The position numbers and the translations under genes were made by a program. From assembly GCF_000760295.1 (NCBI RefSeq), contig NZ_JNBA01000014.1:1-64000 (forward strand): a stretch of 64,000 bases of DNA, written 5' to 3'. Positions 1 to 9,612 of the stretch are shown in pieces. Position 1 is the first letter of the stretch. The number at the start of each line of letters is the position of its first letter. This DNA is from Prochlorococcus sp. MIT 0701. GTDB lineage: Bacteria > Cyanobacteriota > Cyanobacteriia > PCC-6307 > Cyanobiaceae. A model generated the notes under the pieces. The model worked only from the letters and a program-made list of their open reading frames with translations, searched no databases and was not told the DNA's origin.

Positions 1-90
1 TTCACGCGAGGGTCTTTTTTTTGTTGATCAGCCTCCCAATTGGGCTCCAATGAGCCTCCTTGTTGGTCGAGGGCATAATGCAGAAAGCTT

Positions 91-292
91 GATGAGCGGT
101 GATTCGATGGACGAACCGCAGCCGAAAGAGAGTTTGCTCAAGAAGGGTGGACGAATCGGAGCAATCCTTGGTTTCGTCTGGATTGCTCTGAATATTGTTG
201 TGCCATTGGCTTTGTTGCGTGTGCCAGCGGTGCAGCGCTGGCTAGTGGCCTTTGACGACAAGCTCCCTTTTCATATTCCAGGAATTGGCTAG
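91..292 (+). CDS. small single-span membrane protein, unknown function
   Basis: Encodes about 66 aa. A charged N-terminus (MSGDSMDEPQPKES) leads into a basic KKGGR stretch, then one long hydrophobic segment (about residues 24-43) and a short C-terminal tail ending in HIPGIG. I chose the ATG at 91; an upstream ATG at 50 would add an unlikely N-terminus, and the ATG at 106 is also possible. The positive-inside pattern suggests the N-terminus stays in the cytoplasm. I do not recognise a named family, and the downstream neighbour (NUDIX) gives no clear functional hint. Confidence 0.55.
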
Positions 293-497
293 CTGCCTTT
301 TCTTTCCTATTGCTGGGGTGTGCATGATTGGCCCCGTAGTCACGCCCTCTTCAAGGTCAATAGCCTTGGACAACTCATCTGTTTACGGAACAAAACCTGA
401 TGAGCCGAATTTTGAACCTTTTGGCGGGTCTATAAGACGTTAAGTACAAGGGGGCGGCAGGCTGGCGTTATGGGTAACGACTCCTCGAAATGAAGCG

Positions 498-923
498 ATG
501 ACGCACGAGGTCTCTCTTGCTGTGCTGGAAAGGGATGGCCGCTGGCTCCTTCAGCTTCGTGATGACATCGAAGGAATCTTGTTTCCAGGTCATTGGGGAT
601 TATTTGGAGGCCACCTGAATGCAGGGGAAACGCCTTTTCAGGCCGTGAACCGTGAACTTGTCGAGGAAATCAACTGGGCACCTGAGAATCTCCTCGTTCC
701 TTGGTTCAGCAACCACAGCAGCACGCTTGTGGCGCATGTGTTTCGAGGGTCACTGTGTGTTTCCCTTGGCCAATTGCAGTTGCTTGAGGGTCAGGATATG
801 ACCCTGGCGAACTTGGAGGAGCTGGCGAGTGGTGCCATCTGGAGCCCCAGACTTAGGGAGTTCAGACCGATTGCGCCAGGGCTGGATATCGTGCTGCAGC
901 GTCAGCTCTCAGAGACAGACTGA
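498..923 (+). CDS. NUDIX hydrolase
   Basis: Encodes 141 aa, a normal length for a single-domain NUDIX protein. The NUDIX box (G-x5-E-x7-R-E-x2-E-E) is visible at about residues 38-60, as GGHLNAGETPFQAV followed by NRELVEEINW. That helix binds the divalent metal and hydrolyses a nucleoside diphosphate linked to another group. The substrate cannot be read from the sequence. No signal peptide is visible, so the protein is expected to be cytoplasmic. The stop overlaps the start of a decayed reading frame that follows immediately. Confidence 0.9.
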   Translation: MTHEVSLAVLERDGRWLLQLRDDIEGILFPGHWGLFGGHLNAGETPFQAVNRELVEEINWAPENLLVPWFSNHSSTLVAHVFRGSLCVSLGQLQLLEGQDMTLANLEELASGAIWSPRLREFRPIAPGLDIVLQRQLSETD

Positions 924-1173
924 AGCCAGGTTGTGAGGAGCAATGTTTTGAGGTTTTGCGGAATTTCGATGCAGAAGGTCTTGTAGGCCGATCCCTTGCC
1001 AAGAATGCAGGACAGGACTATCTCTTTGTTGGGCTTTGGGGAAATTGAGGGGGGATGGCATCCCCTAATCCAACGATGATGATCACCTTGGTCAAGTGCA
1101 CGACTTCATGGAGGAGCTTTCCCCTCAGTTGGGCAGCTATGAATGTCTTGGCTCTGGTCAGCTAGTTGCTTGA
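911..1173 (+). pseudogene. decayed gene, possibly ABM-like (dimeric alpha/beta barrel)
   Basis: Two short protein-like blocks survive without a start codon. The first (about 920-1048) reads LKPGCEEQCFEVLRNFDAEG and continues to GLWGN before a stop. The second (about 1074-1173) includes GQVHDFMEELSPQLGSYECL. The order, a KPG block followed by an aromatic strand and a closing amphipathic helix, is reminiscent of antibiotic-biosynthesis-monooxygenase-like folds, but this is a weak inference. The frame is interrupted between the blocks, so no full product is possible. Confidence 0.35.
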
Positions 1174-1293
1174 ACCAAGCGGCGATGCAGAGACAAACAC
1201 TGCTCTTCATCAGAGAGGCACAGCCCCTCTCGCTGGTCATCAAGGCTGGAATTCAGATGGCATCCTTAAAGTCATTGTGCTGATACCAATTTC

Positions 1294-1677
1294 ATGACCA
1301 TTCCTGTGCTTCCAGCCGTTGTCACCTTGACTGCCGCGATCGTCTATCAAGGAACCATGTTTGCTGTGGCATTTGCACGAAGCCAGCACAAGGTAAAAGC
1401 TCCAGCAACGAGTGGGCCAGAAGAATTTGAGCGAGTGCTACGTGTTCAGCAAAACACCCTTGAACAGATGATGTTCTTCCTGCCGGTGTTCTGGCTAGCA
1501 GCTCTTTCTAGCAACACGTCTGTTGCCTGCTTGATTGGCTTCATCTGGGTGGGCGCACGCATTGCTTATGGCATTGGCTATTGGAAAGCGGCCAAGTTGA
1601 GAGGGCCAGGCTTTGCCATTAGCCTCCTTGCCAGCGCAGTTCTACTGGTGATGGCAATTGTTGGTCTATTTAACTAA
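1294..1677 (+). CDS. MAPEG family membrane protein
   Basis: Encodes 127 aa with four hydrophobic segments (about residues 5-25, 56-72, 76-93 and 103-125). The family hallmark is the polar motif after the first loop, seen here as RVLRVQQNTLEQMMFFLPVF (about residues 47-66). MAPEG proteins are integral membrane enzymes related to microsomal glutathione S-transferase. Bacterial members are mostly uncharacterised, so glutathione-dependent activity is only a family-based guess. The start is the ATG at 1294. The gene appears to stand alone. Confidence 0.88.
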   Translation: MTIPVLPAVVTLTAAIVYQGTMFAVAFARSQHKVKAPATSGPEEFERVLRVQQNTLEQMMFFLPVFWLAALSSNTSVACLIGFIWVGARIAYGIGYWKAAKLRGPGFAISLLASAVLLVMAIVGLFN

Positions 1678-1939
1678 TAGTTCGCGATCTTATAGGAAGC
1701 TTCCATCGGCAATATTGGCCTCTTCTTCCAGAGGTCAACATTGTGAGTTTCGTTTGCAGAGGCTGCGCACCATTGGCTAATTGATTGGTTAGCAGAAAAT
1801 ATGCCGAGAGATAGTGATGCCTTCCTTTGCCTGGCCAGCTTAAGGTAAAATTCTCATCTTTCCAATTCTGTCTAGAATCTAGGATTTGATTGTTTAATAT
1901 GAATCAATTTCTGTGAATTGGTTTCCAAGTAATGCTTTT

Positions 1940-2716
1940 CTAAGCAGATTCCTCAAGATTCTTCTTCTGCACAGCAATTGATTCGCTAAAACCTGCGGCA
2001 AGAATTCCGGCAGGTATTGCTATGGCGCCAATTCCCATAAGAGAAGTTACTGAAGCGATAATCTTGCCTACCGCACTAATTGGCACTGAATCTCCATGCC
2101 CCACTGAGCTGACTGCATTAATTGACCACCAGAGGCATCTTGGTATTGACCCTAATAGATCAGGCTGAATAGATGACTCTGCAAGATACATCAATGTGCT
2201 GCTAACTAGTAAAAGCAATAATGTATAAACAGTAGATATCTGCAGCTCTTGGCTCTTGGATCTCAGTGCATAGTTAAAATGAAGCATGCTTTGCTTGAAT
2301 CTTTCACTTCGCCCAATCTTTAGAATCGTAAGAAGACGAATGATTCTAAGGATCTTTAGTTCTGTCCTTACGCCTATGAAGGAGGGGACAATTGCAATCA
2401 GATCAACAATGGCCATTGGTGAGAGCATGTAGCGAATAGCGCCTTCTACACCCTCTCCATATTTGCCCTCAAGTGGGGCAGTCCATGCTCGACAAAAATA
2501 TTCAATACAAAATAGACAACCAATGATCCAATCGATTGCATCTATTTGTCCGCCAAACTGAAAATCAATTTGATTTTCAGTGCTTAGAACTGCAAAAAAG
2601 ATTGAAACAGCAATTGTTGCGCCACTTAACTTATTGAATATCGATGTATTGCCTCCTGGGGTCTGGTTGATTACCTGTTCATGCAGTTTGAGGCGGAATC
2701 CCGTGATGGTCCCCAA
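1940..2716 (-). CDS. voltage-gated-type potassium/cation channel with unusual filter
   Basis: Encodes 258 aa with six hydrophobic segments in the order expected for a VIC-superfamily subunit. The S4-like helix is at about residues 119-140 (KILRIIRLLTILKIGR), with basic residues about every third position. The pore helix and filter (residues 196-211) read WWSINAVSSVGHGDSVP. The final inner helix has GIGAIAIPAGILAAGF. Tetramers would form a channel in the plasma or thylakoid membrane. The filter is odd: most potassium channels have T-V-G-Y-G-D, while this has S-V-G-H-G-D, so ion selectivity should not be assumed. No regulatory C-terminal domain is present. Confidence 0.85.
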   Translation of the reverse strand: MGTITGFRLKLHEQVINQTPGGNTSIFNKLSGATIAVSIFFAVLSTENQIDFQFGGQIDAIDWIIGCLFCIEYFCRAWTAPLEGKYGEGVEGAIRYMLSPMAIVDLIAIVPSFIGVRTELKILRIIRLLTILKIGRSERFKQSMLHFNYALRSKSQELQISTVYTLLLLLVSSTLMYLAESSIQPDLLGSIPRCLWWSINAVSSVGHGDSVPISAVGKIIASVTSLMGIGAIAIPAGILAAGFSESIAVQKKNLEESA

Positions 2717-2887
2717 GGCTTCCTCTCTTTTTGTTCAATCCATCCTAGGCATGGGCCGCTTGTGGGAGCCTGAGCTTGGCTGTTCCCCTGACTTTGCCTG
2801 GCAGTGATGAACAGAATATTTTGTTTTCTTGATTTTTCAGCTTCGACCTTGTTCTGAGAGGATGATGCAGATGTCTTGTGGAGAGTC

Positions 2888-3061
2888 ATGTTTGCTCTTG
2901 TTTTTGCGATGGCTCTTGAGCTGAGCCCACTTACGCTTGGAGCAATTGTGGTTGTCGGAGTATTATTCATTGCGATGTTTGCGATCAGCTCGATTTTTGG
3001 CGACTTTCAAGGAATTTTTGATTGGACCAAGGTGAAGGAAGGTGATCAAAAGAAAAAATGA
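2888..3061 (+). CDS. small membrane protein, unknown function
   Basis: Encodes about 57 aa from the ATG at 2888 (50 aa from the ATG at 2909). One long hydrophobic stretch (LGAIVVVGVLFIAMFAISSI) is followed by a short loop (FGDFQGIFDWTK) and a very basic end (KKK). The start is uncertain because a GAGAG run lies only two bases before the first ATG. It lies divergently from the channel gene. No family was recognised. Confidence 0.5.
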   Translation: MFALVFAMALELSPLTLGAIVVVGVLFIAMFAISSIFGDFQGIFDWTKVKEGDQKKK

Positions 3062-4658
3062 GAAATTAATCAATCATGAACAACTCCTTGCTTGCTTTAG
3101 GGAATTGTTCTGTCGACATCTTAATCCCTAAGTGGTAGTAGTTTTGATTGCTAGATTAAGTGGTCTGAGGCTTGATCTCTAAGGGCATTTTCAATCGTGA
3201 TTGTTTATAAAGTTGGTGTGCTGAATACTCAAGAAGCCACTTTGAACTGAAAATACACACCCATCTTTTAAAGGTCTTTAGCTATCCAGCCAGCACCATA
3301 CTGGTCGGAGGCCTAAACAAGGTGACCATTGCTAATCAATGCATCTCCATCGCTCAGCAGTTGTTGGGTTCGTTTTTAACGCTTGAATTGACCCATCAGT
3401 GGCTTTGACTGTATTTGTTTTTTGATTTCTTCTGCAATGGCTGCATTTTCTGAGTGGAAATTGGATTGTATTGCCCACCACAAAGCTATTGTTGAGAAAC
3501 CTTTCAGGGCAACAGCCTGGTCAGCATTTGGGCTAAGTGAACCAAAGGCTGAAATAGCGACTTAAAGGATTTCGGGGTTTTATTAAGAACTGATAGATCA
3601 CACAAGACCGAAGGCGGTAAGTGTCAGATAGGCGCATGATCGCCAATCTGCTCTTGTTTAGATCTGGAGTCCTGCGATACGGGCTATTGCTCGCTGCCCG
3701 GATTGGCTTCAGGGGATCTGATAAACGGACTCCTGTCAAGCATGAGCTGACCAATTAGCCGACAAGACTTGTGAAGCCACCTGTTTACATCAATCGTGAG
3801 TTCTTAACTTGAATGAGTGAGAACAGTCCCCCTGAACCTGTCGCCTGGGGGCGCGCTTTATTCGTTTGGAAAGCCGTTCACCATGATTTTTGCCGGAAGC
3901 AATCGGGCCGAGGTTTGGCAAGGTAGATGGGTCATTGCTGCCTTGATACTTCCTTGTTTTGATAGCACTTCTCAAGAGGTGTGGGCCCATCACAAGAGCT
4001 CGATGTGCAGCAGGTCCTTCTGAGCAAGTGATTAGTTCAGTAGAACCGTTGGTGGGTTTTGGCAGATTTTGCTTGGTAGATCTTGTCAGGATGCAGCAGT
4101 GGATCTTCAGCGGACTAGGGCTTGCCTGAGAAGACATCTTGCTTAAAAGGGTGTCTGTCTCGTAAACAACACTTGCCCTTTGTATTTGGTTGTCAAATTG
4201 GTCTCTCTTGGGATCGAAGCGACCTATTTGTAGCGAACTAAGGTCTTAGCGGAATCAGCAAAGGAATGTCTGAGCGAAATGATCCTGTTGAGCCAGAGTG
4301 AAGTGAGTAATCAGCGGTTCACTGTCTAGCCGTGTTGGCGAGAATTAGGAACCAGGCGCGTCTGGTTTGCTGTTCTGGAGCGATCGAGACCCCAAAGATG
4401 TCCCCTCTCTGAGGCAATCAGGATGGCCTCGTAGAGATCGCTGGTTCTGGCTTTGAATTGGCTTTTCTTCATGTAGGTAAAAGTACCGACAAGAGTGGCC
4501 TTGGATCAATGGAAATACCAGATCCTGATGCCTTACATAGGCTTGGTTTATTGATCAGATCTCCAATTCTCAAGGTGATGCCGCACACCTTGTTGTTGTG
4601 TTGGTGAATTTCTAACGAGAGGTGGCCTGGTAAATTCGTTGATTGGTTGAATTTGCTT
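3062..4658. other. long gap without convincing genes
   Basis: Open frames of 68-115 codons occur here on both strands (for example 3790-4137 minus and 3817-4023 plus). None has a ribosome binding site, a recognisable domain or a biased composition, and they overlap each other in opposite directions. I see no clear terminator or RNA. The end of the gap presumably carries the rpsU promoter. Confidence 0.5.
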
Positions 4659-4835
4659 ATGGCTCAGGTCACGGTAGGGGAGAATGAGGGCGTTGAATCG
4701 GCCCTTCGTCGCTTTAAGCGAGCAGTCTCTAAGGCTGGGATTTTTTCTGATCTCAAGCGCATTCGTCACCACGAGACCCCAGTCGAGAAGTACAAACGCA
4801 AGGCTCAGCAACGTCGTCGTAGTCGCAGGCGTTGA
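4659..4835 (+). CDS. rpsU: 30S ribosomal protein S21
   Basis: Encodes 58 aa beginning [20 protein letters not shown]. The body [20 protein letters not shown] and the strongly basic tail ([13 protein letters not shown]) match bS21, a small-subunit protein near the anti-Shine-Dalgarno region that takes part in initiation. I chose the ATG at 4659; a TTG at 4647 would add four residues with no precedent in the family. It is a single gene on the plus strand, followed 54 bases later by two small overlapping ORFs. Confidence 0.96.
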   Translation: MAQVTVGENEGVESALRRFKRAVSKAGIFSDLKRIRHHETPVEKYKRKAQQRRRSRRR

Positions 4836-4889
4836 TTCCACTCCAATCGTGCAGTTGATCCCTCCTGGCAGCTCTTGCTTTGATGGCTA

Positions 4890-5069
4890 ATGTTTGCTGC
4901 TTGGGTCCAAGAAGATTCTCCTGGGAATGATTGTTTTGCTAATTTGCGATTAGAGCTTCGACAGCATTTACGCATCCATGGCTTATCTGCGCAGATTGAG
5001 CTGGCCCTCAATCTTCTCGGTTTGATGCTTCAACTGAAGCCATACCTCCTAGCGCCAGTTCCTTGTTAG
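4890..5069 (+). CDS. small hypothetical protein
   Basis: A 59-aa frame starting MFAAWVQEDSPGNDCFANL. It is helical and leucine-rich in the second half (IELALNLLGLMLQLKPYLL), with a cluster of Arg/His before it. The composition looks coding and the gene is co-directional with rpsU. It ends in TAG, whose last base is the first base of a GTG start for the next frame (TAGTG), which suggests translational coupling. No family was recognised. Confidence 0.5.
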   Translation: MFAAWVQEDSPGNDCFANLRLELRQHLRIHGLSAQIELALNLLGLMLQLKPYLLAPVPC

Positions 5070-5263
5070 TGGTGCAAGCGGTGCTCCGAGAAAATGGCGA
5101 ACGTCGTTTTTGCACGACTTGTGTGAACGGTTTTCACTGGCGCTGGAACGGTAAATCCCAGCCGAGTCAAGTTGAGATCAAGTTCTTATTAGCTGTTCTG
5201 TCTCTGGATGCGTTTCGGCCGAGCGGAAGCGAACGAATCTTTGGGCGGCAAGTGGTCACCTAG
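5069..5263 (+). CDS. small hypothetical protein, coupled to the preceding ORF
   Basis: Encodes about 64 aa from a GTG at 5069 that overlaps the stop of the previous ORF. The sequence has a Cys-x2-Cys pair (RRFCTTCVNGFHWRWNGK) in an aromatic, basic context, then a hydrophobic helix (VEIKFLLAVLSLDAF). The pair could bind a metal, but nothing else supports that. The start could also be TTG 5063. Existence rests on composition and the stop-start overlap only. Confidence 0.4.
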   Translation: MVQAVLRENGERRFCTTCVNGFHWRWNGKSQPSQVEIKFLLAVLSLDAFRPSGSERIFGRQVVT

Positions 5264-5456
5264 GCAATCAACCATGGCCACCATCACACCATCAGTAGGG
5301 CGATAAGTTCTTATTGCTTAGTTAGCACACTAAATATGGCATTGGCACTTGAATTAGACCTAAGCAAGTAGCAAGAGTTTCAAGGATATCCCTGACCTCT
5401 ATAGCTACCTGCTGGATGGTTTACGAAGGCTGAGCTCTAGGGCTCAAGTAGTTGTC

Positions 5457-5636
5457 CTAGCTTGAGCGAAGAATGTGATCTATCGCATTTGGATGCTCAT
5501 GGACGAATTTGAGCGTTTCCATGGCAACCTGCCTGGCCTCAAAAGAGTCATTCGCATAGGCACAGAATTCGCACCGATGACTCTGAGCATCGCGATAGCT
5601 GATGGTGTAACCGTGGCGGCTCATTAGCCCAGCCAT
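5457..5636 (-). CDS. small hypothetical protein with Cys pair
   Basis: A 59-aa frame, MAGLMSRHGYTISYRDAQSH, followed by RCEFCAYANDSFEARQVAME and a tail rich in His and Glu ending DHILRSS. Composition, the CxxC pair and a continuous amphipathic helix in the second half look genuinely coding. The second Met (MSRHGY) may be the real start. It stands alone between gaps and no family was recognised. Confidence 0.5.
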   Translation of the reverse strand: MAGLMSRHGYTISYRDAQSHRCEFCAYANDSFEARQVAMETLKFVHEHPNAIDHILRSS

Positions 5637-5639
5637 TCA

Positions 5640-6691
5640 ATTGATCATTTACATCCTTGCTCAGCTGAGTATGGAGTTGCCACTAATTGTTCAAAGAAGT
5701 GAGCGAATGCACAAGAACCAACCTTTTTCAAAGCTCTTCCTGACCACATCAACTTCAGGATCAGTGCCCATTCCTCTGTTGAGCAGTGGGCCCTTTTTTC
5801 ATATCCTTGTGAGGGCTTACTGACAGACTCTGGCAAAGGCACAACGTGATTTGCTGCAGTGGAAGGGTTCTCTGGATGATCCATGAAGAAGGTCTCCTCC
5901 GTAGGTTTGGCAATTGCCGCAAATGTCTCTCTATTCCTTTGGGCTGCGATCAATAGTCCCGTTGGCTAAAGATTTAAATCGCTCCGTCTAGCAGCATCAA
6001 TCGCCTCAACCATCAAAGGAAGTGAAGGCTTTTGTTGAAGCGCATGAAAAAGCCCCGCTATTAGTGCGGGCTTTTCTTATTCGTACCACCCTTAGGGTCG
6101 TGGAGGCTTTTTGTTTTCGTCCTTCTCCGCTGAACATAGGTTCTTGCCGCTTCTGTAGAAATGCAGTGGCTTGGATCAAGTTCAGCAATGAGCCTGATCC
6201 CAGTGCGCTGGCACTGCAGACTGAATCGGTATGTGGCATTGATGTCTCATGCTTAAAAGGCGTTGCGCTGCAAGCTTTGTTCATGGTCAACCTTCGCTGA
6301 TTAAAAACGGTCAACCAAGCGTTGCCAACTGGATTGCTTCAATCACAGCAGCCGTTTCAGCAGCAATTTGATTTGTTTTGGTGCCTTCGCTCATCACACG
6401 ATGCAGCTCTATAAGGAGCTTCTGTTCACTTTGATTATCGGCTTAGGCCTGAGAGCTGATTGAGTGCTTAGTTGAGCTGGCAACAGTGATCATTTGCATC
6501 CCTTCTGAGAATCTTTTGTTTGCAGAACTCCTACATTTATTTGTTGGGTTTCACCAGTTTGAAGAACGCTGATGGCATGGACGCCTTCTTTCCCAATTGC
6601 AACCATGGCAAGCGCTCGATTGGCATCAGTCGAAAGACCAGCACGGCTTAGAACTCATCTTTGATCTGTTTGGCGGCGCGCACAACAACTC
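5640..6691. other. gap with terminator-like hairpin, no convincing gene
   Basis: Frames of 92-102 codons at 5645-5953 (minus), 6006-6314 (minus) and 6022-6300 (plus) overlap on opposite strands and lack family features. A GC-rich hairpin lies near 6048-6077. The rest shows nothing recognisable. Confidence 0.5.
6046..6077. terminator. bidirectional-looking intrinsic terminator
   Basis: AGCCCCGC, a short TATTA loop, then GTGCGGGCT, flanked by A-rich sequence on the left and CTTTTCTT on the right. The arms pair with one mismatch. The A/T flanks would allow termination on either strand, but no confident gene lies just upstream on either side. Confidence 0.55.
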
Positions 6692-7402
6692 CTACGCCTT
6701 AGGAACATTCGGGGTGTAATTTGCTACCCGCTCGGCTTTTGCCTGTTGGATGTAAGGCTTTTGCCAGCTCAGGGGGATCTCTAGTAGGGCTTTTGGACCG
6801 GTGATTGCTTCTGCCAGGAAGATCACCGCCGCAAGACTATTGGCGGTGATGTGCAGCCATCGCCAGCGCAGATCACGCAGGATTTCTTGTCGGGATGCCA
6901 GCGAGAACAGCATCAGACCAACGAGACCAATGCCACCCCAGAAATGCGATTGCCAGAATTCTGCTTTTAGGGGGTTGTCACCGAGGCGGAATACTTCCGG
7001 CTGCATCCCAAGGACGATGACACCTGCCCAGCAGAGTAAGGAGAAGCATGCTCGATAGGTGGGTCTTTTGTCTCGCCAGGTTGTCAGCAAAGCGATGCAA
7101 CTACCAATGAGCACCAGTAGAAGTAATCCAGCACGGATCAGACCTCCCTCAAATTCCATCAGCGGATGTTCAGTGCTGATCATTACGACCAGAGCAAGCA
7201 GCACGATTGCGACCACTCCGGCTGAGAGCCATCGCCCGAGATTGCTGTGCACACTCCCGACATTGGCGGGACTTTCGTTCTGGCGTTTTAGCCGACGACT
7301 GCGGGTCTGAAGTGACAGGTTTAGTACTACCCCCAGTAGGGGGTAGATCAAAACTACGGCGAAAATCGGGTGTAGCAACCAGATCCAGTCAACGGTCTGC
7401 AT
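6692..7402 (-). CDS. DUF4079 family membrane protein
   Basis: Encodes 236 aa. The N-terminal helix carries the family hallmark WLLHPIFAVVLIYPLLGVVL (about residues 8-27). Further hydrophobic segments follow at about 58-75, 87-106, 115-133, 151-165 and 183-200. The conserved block WQSHFWGGIGLVGLML includes a His expected on a transmembrane helix. DUF4079 is a cyanobacterial family that looks like cytochrome b561-type bundles, so haem binding is possible but unproven. The start at 7402 is well placed against the conserved N-terminus. Confidence 0.85.
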   Translation of the reverse strand: MQTVDWIWLLHPIFAVVLIYPLLGVVLNLSLQTRSRRLKRQNESPANVGSVHSNLGRWLSAGVVAIVLLALVVMISTEHPLMEFEGGLIRAGLLLLVLIGSCIALLTTWRDKRPTYRACFSLLCWAGVIVLGMQPEVFRLGDNPLKAEFWQSHFWGGIGLVGLMLFSLASRQEILRDLRWRWLHITANSLAAVIFLAEAITGPKALLEIPLSWQKPYIQQAKAERVANYTPNVPKA

Positions 7403-8218
7403 GGTGAGGGTCTGGCCGGGGAATCAAAAGGGAGACACCATTGGGTTAGCAATGGTGCCAAAAGCCTGCACGCCATCGCTTAGAGCTTATTGAGTTGAAC
7501 TCGATGGAGAATCTCTCCATTTCTGGGTCCCTGATTCCCTCCCTATCGAAGGAGCTTATGGGAATTCAGGTGGCTGATGTTGCTGAGTCATTCTACAAAC
7601 CCCCCTAATTCGTGAGAGTGAATGAATATTTCAGCTCCTTGGCTAGGTGAGTAAGCATTTTTAATTAGCCTAAATCCCTGTGCCGTTGCAACAGTGATTA
7701 ATAGAGCTTGATTGGGATCTAAGAGGATGTAGGTAAAGCAATCAGGAATGTTTCTTAGGCCCCATGCATTTGCTGATACAAGCAGGAGCGATCGTGATAA
7801 TAGGCCAGCAATTGGCAATGGGGTTGGAGTGAAGAACTGCGCCTACGCATATGTCGATACTTTGCTGCCGTTATCAGTCTGCATCAAATTCAATCAGTGG
7901 GAGTGAAGGGGCTTGGAGTGAGGTTTTGAGTCGAGTGGCGAATGAACGAGATAAGTTCTTTCATTCGTTCCGCATGCCGATCGAATTTAATCAGATTTCG
8001 CTTGCTTCGCCTAGGTTTTGGCTTGCCTAGAGGCTAAGAGCAACTTTTTTGCAGTTGTGTCAAAGCAAGAGCTAAGTCGAATGCAATTCAGTCATGTGAA
8101 TCAGGCGGGAACCCTATCGAAGAAGATCAGGTAAAGGCTGAACTGTTGCTACTAATGATTCAGGGCTTGCTGGTCATAGGTGAGGTGAGCTACGACTAGC
8201 TCCTAACTGAGGCGACAG
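7403..8218. other. gap, nothing convincing
   Basis: One 76-codon frame (7588-7818 minus, beginning MPIAGLLSRSLLLVSANAW) has a hydrophobic start but an unconvincing remainder. I see no family, no terminator with good pairing and no RNA gene. Confidence 0.4.
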
Positions 8219-8413
8219 ATGGGTGGCCTTTTTGAGCTGTTGATGGCTTGGCGTTGGCCGCTAGCCGTTATCGTGAGCACAGCCTTTTTAAGCAAGGCTT
8301 TAATCGCGATTACTCGCGCGGGCATTCGTGTTGAGATTTTCACCAGACGTCCTATCAAGGTTTCCACTGGACCATCAGCGATTCAGGCCGAGGTCACCAA
8401 AGTAAGGCTTTAG
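8219..8413 (+). CDS. small membrane protein, unknown function
   Basis: Encodes 64 aa starting MGGLFELLMAWRWPLAVIVS. One hydrophobic helix (about residues 9-30) precedes a basic, Pro-containing C-terminal part (TRRPIKVSTGPSAIQ). The upstream GAGGCGACAG gives a plausible weak ribosome binding site. The positive-inside rule places the C-terminal part in the cytoplasm. No named family is recognised. Confidence 0.5.
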   Translation: MGGLFELLMAWRWPLAVIVSTAFLSKALIAITRAGIRVEIFTRRPIKVSTGPSAIQAEVTKVRL

Positions 8414-9489
8414 TGGCTGTCATCTTTGTGACTCTAGACAGGAGAAGGCTCTGGTAATCTCATTAAAGATTCAAACGATTCAGCAGAGCTAGACTCTTTC
8501 TGATTATGGAAATAACGGGTCAATATCTATTGCCAGAATTACCAATTATCGGTTGTCAAGACTGCCTACAATCTTTATAGGCTGATCGGCAGTATTTGTT
8601 CTCCATTTGATTTTTCTTTGAGCCCTGCTCACTCCGTGCAGCCATGTCTGATCGTAAAGACAGCGGCTTGCGTTAGATTGGGTATATCAAGCTTACTAAA
8701 ACAGAAATCCGGAGAGAACGTGATTGGAGATTGTAAGTCGCTAGAGCTGCAGAACTTGGTTCCTAAAGAAGGCCGCTGACGTAGATCGAAAAAACCTTCT
8801 GCCGTTCCTTCTAGACCAACCTATTGATTCGTGCGTGAGCAAGGAAAGACCCTTGGATGATCCGGGCACCCAAGGGAGTGAGTCGCTGTATCTCCACGCA
8901 TACAGATCATGAATGATCCAGAGAAAAACCGATGTAGGCAATGATCCAAAGACATGTATTCGTGCTTACCACTTGGATGATGATGTTGGAGTGATCGAAC
9001 ATTCACGCGATCAAGTGAGCTTTGATGAACCCTTGGAAGACAAGGGCTATCCGCTTGGCTGATCTCAAAGTCCCGTCTATTGCGTTGAGATTTGGCGAGC
9101 GGATGGCCAATCGTTAAATGGTGAAATTGGAGTGGAAGGCATCACTGGATTACCCAATGAGCAACGTGGTGATCGGCATGAACGAACTGATGCAACCACA
9201 AAAATGCCTTTCTGGGATGGCAATCACAAGGTAGCGGCAGACCTCTACATCAAGGCCCTGACTTGATATGGAGCAGTGGGATCAACAGATGTGCAACTAG
9301 AAAATGCCTTGGGGATGGGCATTTCTGCCCCGGTTATTCAAGCCCAGGGTTGAAAAAAGAGGTCTCAGCCGTTTGTTTCCCGTGGCTGATGAGCATCGCA
9401 GTCAACGGTGTGCCGGTAACGACGAGGCCCAGCTGTTGAGGAGTGCTTTTGATCAAGCCATCTATTCCTCGAGGCAACTTTATTGGTGA
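8414..9489. other. decayed coding region
   Basis: Several protein-like fragments are broken by stops and shifts: about 8911-9061 (plus; CIRAYHLDDDVGVIEHSRDQ), about 9083-9266 (plus; VEIWRADGQSLNGEIGVEGI) and about 9358-9489 (plus; DEAQLLRSAFDQAIYSSRQL). They run in the same direction and may be relics of one or two older genes. I cannot assign a family with confidence. Confidence 0.35.
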
Positions 9490-9570
9490 TTACCGTACAA
9501 ATGTCACTTTGGAGTGGATTTTTAATCCCAACCGGGCCTGGTTCTCCGTACTGTTTTTGTACGGTCTAGG
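9490..9570 (+). promoter_or_regulatory. conserved leader of the MYSLF family, copy 1
   Basis: Contains ACCGTACA, then ACCGGGCCTGGTTCTCCGTA, a version of the leader found before three other family members. A perfect hairpin CCGTAC / GTACGG (9546-9551 and 9559-9564) with a T-rich loop follows. The function (promoter-proximal UTR structure or protein site) cannot be decided from sequence. Confidence 0.6.
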
Positions 9571-9612
9571 CATCTACGTCTACCAAGATGTAGAGATCTA
9601 TCAAAGAACATC

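Noticed and set aside
3790-4137. 115-codon ORF with many Ser/Thr/Pro
   Set aside because: Overlapping frames on both strands, no ribosome site, composition unlike neighbours.
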